Assembly (NCBI GenBank): GCA_006739055.1
Contig: AP019702.1
Coordinates: 4,489,388 to 4,553,387, forward strand
Reading direction: 5' to 3'
DNA: 64,000 bases
Source: Allostella vacuolata
GTDB lineage: Bacteria; Pseudomonadota; Alphaproteobacteria; ATCC43930; Allostellaceae
The position numbers and the translations under genes are program-made. Positions 39,351-48,623 of this stretch are shown here, in pieces (position 1 is the first letter of the stretch; every line of letters begins with the position of its first letter). A model generated the notes under the pieces. The model saw nothing but the letters and a program-made list of their open reading frames with translations. It made no database searches and had not been told where the DNA came from.

Positions 39351-40172
39351 TCAATCCGGGGTTACCAGACGCGACCGGATTGCCAGCAAATCACGCCACG
39401 CATCGCGCTTCTGGCCCGGCGAGCGCAACAGGAAGGCGGGATGGAATATACACATGGCATCAATCGTTTTACTGCCCGCCTCTGTCCGATACTGGTACCA
39501 GCGGCCGCGCAGCTTCATGATCCCTTCGGGGCGATCCAGCATTGCGGATGCCGCCGTGCCGCCGACGAAGATCAGCAGCCTGGGGTCGACCAGTTCGACG
39601 TGCCGGCGCACGAACGGCAGGCACATGGCGATCTCGGCCGCCGTCGGCTTGCGGTTGCCGGGCGGACGCCAGGGCAGGATATTCGTAATGTAGGCTTTTT
39701 TGCGATCGAGCCCGATCGTCGCCAGCATCCGGTCCAGCAGCTGCCCGCTCACGCCGACGAACGGCTTGCCGAGCCGGTCCTCCTCCGCGCCCGGCGCCTC
39801 GCCGATCAGCATCACCTCGGCCTGCGGGTTGCCGTCGGCGAAGACCAGGTTGGTGGCGGTCCCGCGCAGGGCACAGCCCTCGAAGGCGCCGACCGCCGCC
39901 TCCAGCTGGGCGATGTCCTGGGCCGCCGCCGCCAATTCCGCCGAGGAGACGCCCCCCGCAGCAGGCATCGCCGCCGGGGGCGCCCGCCGGACCGGGATCA
40001 CCGTCGCCCCGCCATGGGCCACCGTGGCCGGCGCGCGGGACGTCGGCGCCGGCCGCGGGGGCGCGGGCGGCTCCTCGAATGCCGTGCGGTCGATCGCGAC
40101 GTCGTCGATCGCCTCGTCGGCGCCGATCGCGACCTGCCAACGCAGCAGGGCCAGTGCTTCTTCCGGGCGCAT
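39351..40172 (-). CDS. Uracil-DNA glycosylase, family 4-like, with two of four Fe-S cysteines missing
   Basis: The 273-aa protein removes uracil from DNA by family inference. It has a variable proline/alanine-rich N-terminus (about 75 aa), the motif A region VMLIGEAPGAEEDRLGKPFV, and motif B HPAFLLRSP. Family 4 enzymes bind a 4Fe-4S cluster with CxxC, a Cys before RPPGNR, and a fourth Cys. Here they read FEGC, PWRPPGNRKPT and AMCLPF, so the first and third cysteines are absent. This matches a subtype seen in alphaproteobacteria. The start at 40172 is divergent from ETF-QO. Confidence 0.85.
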   Translation of the reverse strand: MRPEEALALLRWQVAIGADEAIDDVAIDRTAFEEPPAPPRPAPTSRAPATVAHGGATVIPVRRAPPAAMPAAGGVSSAELAAAAQDIAQLEAAVGAFEGCALRGTATNLVFADGNPQAEVMLIGEAPGAEEDRLGKPFVGVSGQLLDRMLATIGLDRKKAYITNILPWRPPGNRKPTAAEIAMCLPFVRRHVELVDPRLLIFVGGTAASAMLDRPEGIMKLRGRWYQYRTEAGSKTIDAMCIFHPAFLLRSPGQKRDAWRDLLAIRSRLVTPD

Positions 40173-40175
40173 GGT

Positions 40176-40210
40176 GCTAGCCTAGCATTTGCCGTATTTC
40201 TGTGACAGAA
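40176..40210. promoter_or_regulatory. Two adjacent inverted repeats between the UDG and ETF-QO genes
   Basis: GCTAG-C-CTAGC (40176-40186) and TTCTGT-G-ACAGAA (40198-40210) are both perfect inverted repeats, 11 bases apart. They occupy the 73-bp divergent gap. Either could be an operator. I do not recognise the binding protein. Confidence 0.4.
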
Positions 40211-40245
40211 GCGCGGGCTCGCTCAACCGTCCGGAGTTCCCCTGC

Positions 40246-41880
40246 ATGCAGCGCGAGGCGATGGAGTATGATGTCGTGATCGTCGGTGGCGGCCCGTCCG
40301 GCCTGACCGCGGCGATCCGGCTGAAGCAGCTCTCGGCCGAGCGCGGGCATGAGCTTTCGGTATGCGTCATCGAGAAGGGGTCCGAGATCGGCGCCCACAT
40401 CCTGTCGGGCGCGGTGCTGGAGCCGCGGGCGCTGAACGAGCTGTTCCCCGACTGGCAGGAACTGGGCGCGCCCCTGAATACCCCGGCCGGCGAGGATCGC
40501 TTCCTCTACCTGACCCGGACGTCATCCTGGCGCCTGCCGACGCCGCCGCAGATGAACAACCACGGCAACTACATCGTCAGCCTGGGCAATGTCTGCCGCT
40601 GGCTGGCGACCCAGGCCGAGGCCCTGGGGGTGGAGATCTATCCCGGCTTCGCCGCCGCCGAGGTGCTGTACGACGAGCGCGGGGCCGTGGTCGGCGTCGC
40701 CACCGGCGACATGGGGATCGGCCGCGACGGCAAGCCGACCGATGCGCACGAGCCGGGCGTCGAGCTGCGCGGCCGCCAGACCATCTTCGCCGAGGGTGCC
40801 CGCGGATCGCTGACCAAGACGCTGTTCGCGCGCTACGCGCTGCGCGAGGGAGTCGACCCGCAGACCTTCGGCATCGGCATCAAGGAACTGTGGGAGGTCG
40901 ACCCGGCCGTGCACCGCCAGGGGACGATCACCCACACGATCGGCTGGCCGCTCGACTACAAGACCTATGGCGGATCGTTCCTCTATCATCTGGAGAACAA
41001 CCAGGTGGCGGTCGGCTTCGTCATCGGCCTCGACTACTGGAACCCGCATCTCAGCCCGTTCGACGAGATGCAGCGGTTCAAGACCCATCCGGCGATGCGG
41101 CCGGTGTTCGAGGGCGGCCGGCGCATCGCCTACGGGGCCCGCGCGATCAACGAGGGCGGGCTGCAGTCGATCCCGAAGCTGACCTTCCCGGGCGGGCTGC
41201 TGATCGGATGCGCCGCCGGCTTCCTCAACGTGCCCAAGATCAAGGGCACCCACACCGCCATGAAGTCGGCGATGCTGGCGGCCGAGGCGATCTACGAGGC
41301 GCTGTCGGTCGAGGACGGCCCGCGCGAGGTCACGACCTATCCCGAGCGGCTGCGCCAGAGCTGGGTGTGGGAAGAGCTGCACGGCGTGCGCAACATCCGC
41401 CCGTCCTTCCGCCGCGGCCTCTATGGCGGGCTGGTCTATTCGGCGCTCGATACCTATCTCCTTCGCGGCAAGGCCCCCTGGACCCTGCACCACCACGCGG
41501 ACCATGAATCGCTGAAGAAGGCGAGCGAGGCACCGCGCATCGAATATCCCAGGCCCGACGGGAAGGTCGCGTTCGACAAGCTGTCCTCGGTGTTCATCTC
41601 GAACACCAACCACGAGGAAGACCAGCCGGTCCACCTGCAGCTGATGGACCCGTCGGTCGCCATCAGCCACAATCTGGCGCTCTACGACGCGCCGGAGCAG
41701 CGCTATTGTCCGGCCGGGGTCTACGAGATCGTCCGGGACGGCGAAGGCGGGGCGCCGCGCCTGCAGATCAACGCGCAGAACTGCGTCCACTGCAAGACGT
41801 GCGACATCAAGGATCCGACCCAGAACATCAACTGGGTGGTGCCACAGGGAGGCGGGGGCCCCAACTACCCGAACATGTGA
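40246..41880 (+). CDS. Electron transfer flavoprotein:ubiquinone oxidoreductase
   Basis: ETF-QO takes electrons from ETF, which serves acyl-CoA and other flavin dehydrogenases, and passes them to ubiquinone at the membrane. The 544-aa protein has the N-terminal FAD motif [36 protein letters not shown] in the ubiquinone-binding region, and a C-terminal 4Fe-4S cluster site with cysteines in [10 protein letters not shown] and [18 protein letters not shown]. The length is normal. ATG 40246 has GGAG nine bases upstream; ATG 40261 is an alternative. A TPR protein gene follows after 12 bases. Confidence 0.94.
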   Translation: MQREAMEYDVVIVGGGPSGLTAAIRLKQLSAERGHELSVCVIEKGSEIGAHILSGAVLEPRALNELFPDWQELGAPLNTPAGEDRFLYLTRTSSWRLPTPPQMNNHGNYIVSLGNVCRWLATQAEALGVEIYPGFAAAEVLYDERGAVVGVATGDMGIGRDGKPTDAHEPGVELRGRQTIFAEGARGSLTKTLFARYALREGVDPQTFGIGIKELWEVDPAVHRQGTITHTIGWPLDYKTYGGSFLYHLENNQVAVGFVIGLDYWNPHLSPFDEMQRFKTHPAMRPVFEGGRRIAYGARAINEGGLQSIPKLTFPGGLLIGCAAGFLNVPKIKGTHTAMKSAMLAAEAIYEALSVEDGPREVTTYPERLRQSWVWEELHGVRNIRPSFRRGLYGGLVYSALDTYLLRGKAPWTLHHHADHESLKKASEAPRIEYPRPDGKVAFDKLSSVFISNTNHEEDQPVHLQLMDPSVAISHNLALYDAPEQRYCPAGVYEIVRDGEGGAPRLQINAQNCVHCKTCDIKDPTQNINWVVPQGGGGPNYPNM

Positions 41881-41892
41881 GGATCGACCGCG

Positions 41893-43707
41893 ATGCCTGT
41901 TGCCCCGACCTCTCCCGCCGGCCCGCCGAAGCCATCCGGCCTGCGCGCCATCGTCGGCGCGCGACGGCTCCGGCGTGCCCTTGCGGGCGGTGCGCTGCTG
42001 GCGGCGGCGCTCGCCGGCCCGGCCATCGCGGCGGGCGAACAGGCGGCGCTCGATCCCGAGATCGCGGCCGCCCTCGACGCAGCCCGGGGCAAGCCGGGCA
42101 AGACCGCCACCGGCTCCTACCTGGCCGGGCTGCACGCCCAGCGCCAGCATGAGTATGGCGAGGCGGCCGACTTCATCCTGGAGGCGCTGGCCGCCGACCC
42201 GGACGAGGCGGCGCTGCGCATGCGCGCCTTCCAGCTGCTGGTGAGCGAGGGCCGCCTGCCGGAGGCGCTGCGCCTCGCCCGCGGCATCGCCGTCGACAAC
42301 CCCGGGACCGGCCTCGCCAACCTCGCCCTCTCGGTCGATGCCGTCGGCCGCTCCGATCCGGCCGCCGCCCAGGCCTTCCTGCAGCGCATGCCGGACGGCG
42401 GCATCAACCGGCTGGTGGTGCCGCTGGTCCGGGCCTGGATCCAGGCCGAGGCCGGCAACTTCGACGCGGCGCTGGCCGCGCTGGAGCCGCTGCGCCAGCA
42501 GGCGCCGCTGCAGGCCGTGACGGCGCTGCAAGGCGCGCTGCTGCTGGACCGCGCCGGGCGCACGGCGGACGCCGCCGACCGCTACAAGGCGGCGACGGCC
42601 GCCGCCGCCGGCAACCTCCGTCTGACCCGCCTGGCGGCAAACTTCCACATCCGCCAGGGCAATTTCAGCGCCGCCGAAGAGGTCGTGCGACGCTTCGCCG
42701 ACGCCTCCGGCGAGCCCGAGATGCTGGCCGCGGAGCGCGCCCAGATCGCCGCCCGCAAGGCCGACGTGCCGGCCCTGGTCGGCGATTCCAAGGGCGGGCT
42801 GGCCGAGGCGCTGTTCGACATCGCCACGGCCGCCAACCAGCCCCAGTCGCGCGACCTCGCCCTCATCGTCATCCGCCTGACCCTGTCGCTGCGCCCCGAC
42901 CACACGCTGGCCCGGATGCTGCTGGCCGACCTGCTGGAGGATTATGATCGGCCCGAGGCCGCGCGGAAGGTCTATCTGGAGATCCCGGCGGAATCGCCGC
43001 TGCAATGGTCGGCGCGCCTGCGCGCGGCGACCGTGCTCGACAAGATGGATCAGTCCGACGCCGCGGTGGCCGAGCTGCAGAAGCTGGTCGACGAGCGCAC
43101 CGGGCGGCCGGAAGCGGCACTCCGGCTCGGCGACATCCTGCGCGCCCGCCAGCGCTTCCCCGAGGCGGTCACGGCCTACGACGCCGGCATCGGCCGCATC
43201 GGCCGCATCGAGCAGCGGCACTGGTCGGCGATCTATTCGCGCGGCATCGCGCTGGAGCGGGCCAAGATCTGGGACCGTGCCGAGAGCGACTTCCTCAAGG
43301 CGCTGGAGCTGCAGCCGGACCAGCCCTACGTCCTCAACTACCTCGCCTACAGCTGGGTCGACCGCGGCCTCCACCTCGACCGTTCGCTCGGCATGCTGCG
43401 CCGGGCCGTCGAGCTCCGGCCGGACGACGGCTACATCGTCGACAGCCTGGGATGGGTCATGTACCGCCTCGGCCGCTTCGAAGAGGCGACCCGGCAGCTG
43501 GAGCGCGCGGTCGAGCTGCGGCCGCTCGACCCGGTCATCAACGACCATCTGGGCGACGCCTACTGGCGCACCGGGCGGCGCCAGGAGGCCCGCGTGCAAT
43601 GGCAGCGCGCGCTGACCCTGAAGCCGGAGCCCGACCAGGTGAAGCCGATCGAGGACAAGCTGTCGCGCGGCCTCGAGACCGCCGCGAAACCACCGAATGG
43701 CGGCTGA
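41893..43707 (+). CDS. Secreted or membrane-anchored tetratricopeptide repeat protein
   Basis: The 604-aa product has a basic N-terminus and a hydrophobic signal-like segment (about residues 28-46, ALAGGALLAAALAGPAIAAG). The rest is built of TPR helices, such as GSYLAGLHAQRQHEYGEAAD, and near the end YLAYSWVDRGLHLDRSLGML and DSLGWVMYRLGRFEEATRQL. The C-terminal repeats resemble those of periplasmic TPR proteins found next to ispE in related genomes. It probably acts as a protein-protein scaffold. No enzymatic motif is visible. It overlaps ispE by 11 bp. Confidence 0.85.
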   Translation: MPVAPTSPAGPPKPSGLRAIVGARRLRRALAGGALLAAALAGPAIAAGEQAALDPEIAAALDAARGKPGKTATGSYLAGLHAQRQHEYGEAADFILEALAADPDEAALRMRAFQLLVSEGRLPEALRLARGIAVDNPGTGLANLALSVDAVGRSDPAAAQAFLQRMPDGGINRLVVPLVRAWIQAEAGNFDAALAALEPLRQQAPLQAVTALQGALLLDRAGRTADAADRYKAATAAAAGNLRLTRLAANFHIRQGNFSAAEEVVRRFADASGEPEMLAAERAQIAARKADVPALVGDSKGGLAEALFDIATAANQPQSRDLALIVIRLTLSLRPDHTLARMLLADLLEDYDRPEAARKVYLEIPAESPLQWSARLRAATVLDKMDQSDAAVAELQKLVDERTGRPEAALRLGDILRARQRFPEAVTAYDAGIGRIGRIEQRHWSAIYSRGIALERAKIWDRAESDFLKALELQPDQPYVLNYLAYSWVDRGLHLDRSLGMLRRAVELRPDDGYIVDSLGWVMYRLGRFEEATRQLERAVELRPLDPVINDHLGDAYWRTGRRQEARVQWQRALTLKPEPDQVKPIEDKLSRGLETAAKPPNGG

Positions 43708-44695
43708 GCCGGCCGTTCCCGGTCAGGCGCCCCCGCGCCGCGTCCGGGAACATGCGCCGGCCAAGGTCAACCTCTTCCTCCATCTGGTCGGACGCCGGCC
43801 CGACGGCTACCACCTGCTGGACGGGCTGGTCGCCTTCACCCGCTTCGGCGACCGGGTGGAGGTAACGGCGGCCGACTCTCTGTCCCTCTCCGTCGAGGGG
43901 CCGTTCGCCGACCAGGTGCCGGCCGGGGACGGCAACCTGGCCCTGACGGCAGCGGCGGCCCTCCGGGCCGCCCTGGCGGAAGGCGGGGCCGGCGCCAGCC
44001 CCGGGGCTGCCATCCGCCTGGAAAAGCGGGTGCCCGTGGCGGCCGGCCTGGGCGGCGGCTCGGGCGATGCGGCCGCGGTGCTGCGGGCGCTGGCCCGGCT
44101 GTGGAACGTGCCCCCGGGCGTCGACCTGCATGGGCTTGCCGCCCGCCTCGGCGCCGACGTGCCGATGTGCCTGGCCGGCCGCCCCGCCCGCATCGCCGGC
44201 ATCGGCGACCGGCTCGCCCCCTGCCCCGCCTTCCCGTCCCTGCCGATCCTGCTGGTCAACCCGCGCGTGCCGCTGGCGACGCCGGCGGTGTTCCGGGCCC
44301 GGGCGTCCCGCACCGGGCCCGGTGCCTGGCGCGAGACCGTCCCGCCCTTCCCGACCGGCGCTGCCGAGGGGCTGCTCGCCGCGCTGGCCGCGACCGGCAA
44401 CGACCTGACCGACGCCGCGCGGTCCCTGGCGCCGGCGGTCGGCACCGTGCTCGATGCCCTGGCCGGGCTCGACGGCTGCCGGCTGGCGCGCATGTCGGGC
44501 AGCGGCGCCACCTGCTTCGCGCTCTTCGCCGACCCCCCCGCCGCCGCCCGCGCCGCCCGGCGCCTGCGCCGCGCCCGGCCGGACTGGTGGATCGCGGCCA
44601 CCCGCCTGGCCGGGTGGCAACCCGGGGACGTCATCGCAGCGCCTGCGCAGGACAGATCGGGAAAGGGTGGTACAGTACCGGCGACAGAGTGCTAA
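43697..44695 (+). CDS. ispE: 4-diphosphocytidyl-2-C-methyl-D-erythritol kinase
   Basis: IspE is the GHMP kinase of the MEP isoprenoid pathway and supplies precursors for undecaprenol and ubiquinone. The 332-aa protein has the substrate motif APAKVNLFLHLVGRRPDGYH, the ATP-binding glycine loop PVAAGLGGGSGDAAAVL, and the C-terminal RMSGSGATCFALF. It has a slightly long and arginine-rich C-terminus. ATG 43697 overlaps the TPR gene end. Confidence 0.94.
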   Translation: MAAEPAVPGQAPPRRVREHAPAKVNLFLHLVGRRPDGYHLLDGLVAFTRFGDRVEVTAADSLSLSVEGPFADQVPAGDGNLALTAAAALRAALAEGGAGASPGAAIRLEKRVPVAAGLGGGSGDAAAVLRALARLWNVPPGVDLHGLAARLGADVPMCLAGRPARIAGIGDRLAPCPAFPSLPILLVNPRVPLATPAVFRARASRTGPGAWRETVPPFPTGAAEGLLAALAATGNDLTDAARSLAPAVGTVLDALAGLDGCRLARMSGSGATCFALFADPPAAARAARRLRRARPDWWIAATRLAGWQPGDVIAAPAQDRSGKGGTVPATEC

Positions 44696-44781
44696 AGCGG
44701 GCCGCGAGCCCGTCCTCGCGGCGGGCCCGACGCGGTACGACACCGGACTGGCACCGATTGCCCAAGAAGGAGAAGCCAACC

Positions 44782-45441
44782 ATGTCCCTTCGAATCAACT
44801 CCGAGGCGCCCAACTTCACGGCCGAGACCACCCAGGGCCCGATCAATTTCCATGAATGGATCGGCGACGGCTGGGCGATCCTGTTCAGCCACCCCAAGGA
44901 CTTCACCCCGGTCTGCACCACCGAGCTCGGCTACATGGCCGGCCTGGTCCCGGAATTCACCCGTCGCAACACCAAGATCATCGGCCTCAGCGTCGATCCG
45001 GTCGGCAATCACGATCGCTGGGCCAAGGACATCGAGGAGACCCAGGGCCACGCCGTCACCTACCCGATGATCGGCGACACCGACCTCAACGTCGCCAAGC
45101 TGTACGACATGCTGCCGGCCGAGACGGCGGGCGAAGCGGGCAGCCGCACCGCGGCCGACAACGCGACCGTCCGCGCCGTCTTCATCATCGGCCCGGACAA
45201 GAAGGTCAAGGCGATGCTCGTCTATCCGATGACGTCCGGCCGCAACTTCGACGAGGTGCTGCGCCTGCTGGATTCCTGCCAGCTGACCGCGAAGCACACG
45301 GTTGCCACCCCGGTCAACTGGCGCCCGGGCGACGACGTCATCATCCCGCCGGCGGTCTCGGACGAGGCCGCCCGGGCGAAGTACCCCGACGGCTGGAAGA
45401 CGCTGAAGCCCTATCTGCGGGTGGTCGCGCAGCCGAAGTGA
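44782..45441 (+). CDS. 1-Cys peroxiredoxin (Prx6 family)
   Basis: The 219-aa enzyme reduces peroxides with a single peroxidatic cysteine, Cys45 in HPKDFTPVCTTELG. The C-terminal dimerisation region typical of Prx6, PVNWRPGDDVIIPP, is present, so this is not a short 2-Cys AhpC. AAGAAGGAGAAG precedes the ATG at 44782. It lies between ispE and the persulfide dioxygenase gene, and the pair may serve thiol and sulfane-sulfur defence. That link is inferred from position only. Confidence 0.93.
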   Translation: MSLRINSEAPNFTAETTQGPINFHEWIGDGWAILFSHPKDFTPVCTTELGYMAGLVPEFTRRNTKIIGLSVDPVGNHDRWAKDIEETQGHAVTYPMIGDTDLNVAKLYDMLPAETAGEAGSRTAADNATVRAVFIIGPDKKVKAMLVYPMTSGRNFDEVLRLLDSCQLTAKHTVATPVNWRPGDDVIIPPAVSDEAARAKYPDGWKTLKPYLRVVAQPK

Positions 45442-45451
45442 TCGCAAGGCA

Positions 45452-45485
45452 CGGCGCCCCGCCCATCCCCATGGACGGGGCGCCG
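45452..45485. other. Perfect 10-bp hairpin between peroxiredoxin and persulfide dioxygenase genes
   Basis: CGGCGCCCCG (45452-45461) pairs with CGGGGCGCCG (45476-45485) around a 14-base loop. There is no T tract. It could be an RNA stabiliser, a processing site or a Rho-type end. Confidence 0.4.
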
Positions 45486-45533
45486 CGCGCCCGCCGGACC
45501 CGACGATCTCGCGCTGGGGGAGCCGACGACGCC

Positions 45534-46568
45534 ATGATCTTCCGCCAGATGTTCGAGCCCGTCTCCTGCACCTACTCGTACCTGCTGGCCAGCCGCCGCG
45601 GCGGCGAGGCCCTGATCATCGATCCGGTGCTGGAGAAGGTCGACCGCTACCGCCAGCTGCTGCAGGAACTCGACCTCAAGCTGGTGAAGGCGGTGGATAC
45701 CCATCTCCACGCCGACCACATCACCGGCCTGGGGGCGCTGCGGGACCTGACCCACTGCGTCACCGTGATGGGAGAGCAGAGCAAGGTCGACGTGGTCTCG
45801 ATCCGCGTCGCCGACGGCGACACGATCGGGATCGAAGGGATCAGCCTCGATGTGCTCTACACGCCCGGGCACACGGACGACTCGTACAGCTTCCGGTTCG
45901 GCGACCGGGTCTTCACCGGCGACACGCTGCTGATCCGCGGGACGGGCCGGACCGACTTCCAGAACGGCGACCCCCGCATGCAGTACGAGTCGCTGTTCGG
46001 GCGCCTGCTGAAGCTGCCCGACGAGACGCTCGTCTATCCCGCGCACGACTACAAGGGCGACACGGTCAGCACGATCGGCGAGGAGCGCGCCTTCAACCCG
46101 CGCCTGCAGGTCAGGTCGGTCGAAGAGTATGTCGACCTGATGAACGGCCTGAACCTCGGCAACCCGAAGATGATGGACGTGGCCGTGCCGGCCAACATGC
46201 GCCAGGGGCTGGCGCAGGCGGAGATCGCCCGGCGCGGCTGGGCGCTCGGCGCCGACCAGGCGAAGGCGCTGCTCGGCCGCCCCGACGTCGCCCTGATCGA
46301 CCTGCGCGAGAAGCGGGAACGGGAGCGCCATGGCGAGATCCCGGGCGCCCTGCACCTGCCCTACCCCGACCTGCAGGCGAACGTGTCGCCGAGCGGGGTC
46401 CTGCATGTGCTCGGCACCGCGCCGGGCAAGATGCTGCTGTTCTACTGCGCCTTCGGCGAACGCTCGGCGATGGCCGTCCAGGCGGCCCAGGATGCCGGGC
46501 TCCGATCCGCCCGCCATATCGAAGGCGGCATCGACGCCTGGAAGGCCGCGGGCGGCCCGCTCGCCTGA
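45534..46568 (+). CDS. Persulfide dioxygenase-rhodanese fusion protein
   Basis: The 344-aa protein joins an ETHE1/Blh-like metallo-beta-lactamase domain (residues 1-235) to a C-terminal rhodanese domain (about 245-344). The first oxidises glutathione persulfide to sulfite in its family; iron and active-site motifs are THLHADHITGLG (57-62 HLHADH), TPGHTDDSYSF, FTGDTLLIRGTGRTDFQ and YPAHDYKGDTVSTIGEE. The rhodanese active-site cysteine is in FYCAFGERSAM. Fusions of this kind (CstB/PRF type) couple sulfur transfer and oxidation. ATG at 45534 is preferred. The truncated IS5 element begins 25 bases after its stop. Confidence 0.9.
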   Translation: MIFRQMFEPVSCTYSYLLASRRGGEALIIDPVLEKVDRYRQLLQELDLKLVKAVDTHLHADHITGLGALRDLTHCVTVMGEQSKVDVVSIRVADGDTIGIEGISLDVLYTPGHTDDSYSFRFGDRVFTGDTLLIRGTGRTDFQNGDPRMQYESLFGRLLKLPDETLVYPAHDYKGDTVSTIGEERAFNPRLQVRSVEEYVDLMNGLNLGNPKMMDVAVPANMRQGLAQAEIARRGWALGADQAKALLGRPDVALIDLREKRERERHGEIPGALHLPYPDLQANVSPSGVLHVLGTAPGKMLLFYCAFGERSAMAVQAAQDAGLRSARHIEGGIDAWKAAGGPLA

Positions 46569-46616
46569 CCCTGGCCGCCTCTTCCGACGATAGGCCAGCG
46601 GCTTGACGAGTGGCGG

Positions 46617-47295
46617 ATGCTGCCGGTGCATTGCCCGCCCTGGCAGACGGTCTACCGGTGGTTCCCGCGGTTCGTTCGCCAGCTTCTGTTCCGCACGATC
46701 CACGACGTGGCGCTGATGATCGACCGCGAACGGGTCGGTCCGGTGGTTCGACAGGCTCGCCACGAGGGCCAGCCCCAGTGCCGGGGTCGTCGACAGCCAG
46801 TCGGTCAAGGCGCCGTCGGCCGGCGAGCGCGGTTTCGATGCCGGCAAGAAGGTCGTCGGCCGCAAGCGGCACATCGCGGTCGATAGCGATGGCCGGCTGC
46901 TCATGGTCAACCTGACGACGGCCGATATCTCCAACAGTGCCGGCGCCCGGAAGATCCTCGACGCCATCCGCCAGCGGTGGCCCTGGATGAAGCACCTCTT
47001 CGCCGACGGCGCCTACGACCGAAGGCGGTTGCTCGACAAGGCGGCCTGTCGCGACTTCGCCATAGAGATCGTCCAACGCACCGACAGCGAACCGGGGTTC
47101 AAGGTGCTACCCCGGCGCTGGATCGTCGAGCGAACCTTCGGCTGGATGACCCGCTACCGGCGCCTAGTTCGGGACTACGAGGAGCAATTGGACGTCTCCG
47201 AGGCGAAGATCTTCGTCGCCATGGGCAGTCTTCTCGTCAGACGCCTCGCACACCCACAGGCGTTTCCAAACGGACTCCTGGAAGCCGTAGCTTGA
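46617..47295 (+). pseudogene. Degenerate IS5-type transposase
   Basis: The first part (frame of 46617) reads CPPWQTVYRWFPRFVRQLLF and HDVALMIDRERVG. After about 46740 the frame is lost at a REP-like insertion. It resumes in the frame of 46903 as SPSAGVVDSQSVKAPSAGER, GFDAGKKVVGRKRHIAVDSD and FADGAYDRRRLLDK, and ends with RRWIVERTFGWMTRYRRLVRDY. These cover the DDE aspartates (VDSQSV and ADGAYD) and the final glutamate region (VERTFGW). Because the start is missing and the frame is broken, it is not functional. Confidence 0.88.
46743..46763. repeat. REP-like palindrome inside the transposase remnant
   Basis: GTGGTTCGACAGGCTCGCCAC has complementary ends (GTGG/CCAC). It resembles the short TTCGACA-rich REP palindromes scattered through alphaproteobacterial genomes. 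Comparing flanking transposase codons (RERVG before, ASPSAG after) shows roughly 28 inserted bases, which shifts the frame. Only one copy was noticed in this window. Confidence 0.55.
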
Positions 47296-47375
47296 TCCAG
47301 GTCATTGCGCGTGCCGCGGCCAAGGCATAGCAAAGACAGCATGAGCCGCCCTCATCCTCGTCGCAGGGAACGTAC

Positions 47376-48623
47376 ATGCTTGAGGTTCCAAAGGCGATCA
47401 TGAAGGAGACCCCTTCACTCGTCGGAAAGGCACAGGACCAAGCCATCGGCAAGACACGGCGACTATCCGCTCGTGTTTACGTGTTCGCTGTTCTGCTGGC
47501 CGTAGCCATTGGCGTAGGTTTCGGCGCATGGGCGATGTTCCTGCGGCCGATCGAGGTTCAGGTCGCGAGCACCGAGCAAGACGTGCCCGTGCGGGTCTTC
47601 GGCCTCGGGACGGTCGAGGCCAGGGTAACCTCGAGGATCGGGTTCAAGGTGTCCGGCGTAGTGGTCGACCTACGCGCCGATGTCGGCGATCGCGTTGCCA
47701 AGGGCGCGATTCTGGCCCGCCTCGATGACCGTGAGCAGAGTGCGCAGGTCGCCCGGGCAAACGCGATGGTCGAACAGGCCGAAGCCAATCTTCAAAGGGC
47801 GACGGCAAGCGTCGAAAAGGCTCAGGCGAATTACGCGAACGCCAAGAGCATCAACGAGCGTCGGCAGGCGCTACTACTGAGCAACAACACCTCGATCGAG
47901 GCGGCGCAGACGGCGCGAGCGGCTCAAGGCACAGCCCTCGCCGATGTGAGCCTGGCGCAAAGCGATGTCCTGGTGGCCAAGGCCAATATTGGCGATGCCA
48001 AAGCCCAGCAGCGACTGCAATCAACCATATTGGACTTTTACACCCTCGCAGCGCCCTACGATGCCACGGTGACCGCGCGCCTCAAGGAACTCGGTTCGGC
48101 GCTCGGCGCGAGCGATCCGGTGTTCACGCTGATCGACCCAAAGACCGTATGGGCGCTCGCGTACGTCGATGAGAGCAAAGCCGGTGAGATCACGGTCGGC
48201 GAGCCCGCTGAGATCGTGCTGCGATCCCAGCCTGGCAAGCGCATCGCCGGCCACGTCGCGCGCATCCAGCCGGAAAGCGACCGGGTCAACGAGGAGCGGC
48301 GGGTCGAGATCGCGTTCGACACGCTGCCGGCCGAGTTGTACCTCGGCGAACAGGCCGAGGCCCACATCACGACGGTCCGGCTGCCGCAGGCCCTGTTGGC
48401 ACCCGAAGCCGCGATCACAGGGCTCGGCAACAATCAAGGGACCGTATGGACCGTCGAGGACGGGTACCTGAAGCAGCGCAGTGTAAGACTCGGGCACCGG
48501 CTGCTCGACGGGCGCTTTGAGATCACCGGCGGCGTACCGGAGCACGCCCTTGTCGTCACAACGTTGCGCAGCGGACTGCGCGTCGGCCGTGCGGCAAAGG
48601 TCGCCGAAGGGGCAAGTCGATGA
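47376..48623 (+). CDS. HlyD-family periplasmic adaptor of an ABC exporter
   Basis: The 415-aa protein has one N-terminal membrane segment (about residues 32-55, VYVFAVLLAVAIGVGFGAWA), lipoyl-like halves flanking a coiled-coil hairpin (VEQAEANLQRATASVEKAQA), and a beta-barrel region (LAAPYDATVTARLKELG and TLIDPKTVWALAYVDES). Such adaptors link an inner membrane pump to the outer membrane. An ATG at 47400 is an alternative start. ATGA overlap couples it to the permease. Codon third positions use more A and T than in surrounding genes, which fits acquisition with the nearby IS remnant. Confidence 0.88.
   Translation: MLEVPKAIMKETPSLVGKAQDQAIGKTRRLSARVYVFAVLLAVAIGVGFGAWAMFLRPIEVQVASTEQDVPVRVFGLGTVEARVTSRIGFKVSGVVVDLRADVGDRVAKGAILARLDDREQSAQVARANAMVEQAEANLQRATASVEKAQANYANAKSINERRQALLLSNNTSIEAAQTARAAQGTALADVSLAQSDVLVAKANIGDAKAQQRLQSTILDFYTLAAPYDATVTARLKELGSALGASDPVFTLIDPKTVWALAYVDESKAGEITVGEPAEIVLRSQPGKRIAGHVARIQPESDRVNEERRVEIAFDTLPAELYLGEQAEAHITTVRLPQALLAPEAAITGLGNNQGTVWTVEDGYLKQRSVRLGHRLLDGRFEITGGVPEHALVVTTLRSGLRVGRAAKVAEGASR

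Larger units (their letters stand above)
46593..47295 (+). mobile_element. IS5-family insertion sequence remnant, 5' truncated
   Basis: Homology to IS5-group transposases starts abruptly near 46593 and runs to the transposase stop at 47295. The left end, including the start codon and the first 60-70 codons, is missing. I could not identify a matching pair of terminal inverted repeats, so the outer borders are approximate. It sits at the junction between core genes on the left and atypical exporter genes on the right. Confidence 0.8.
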
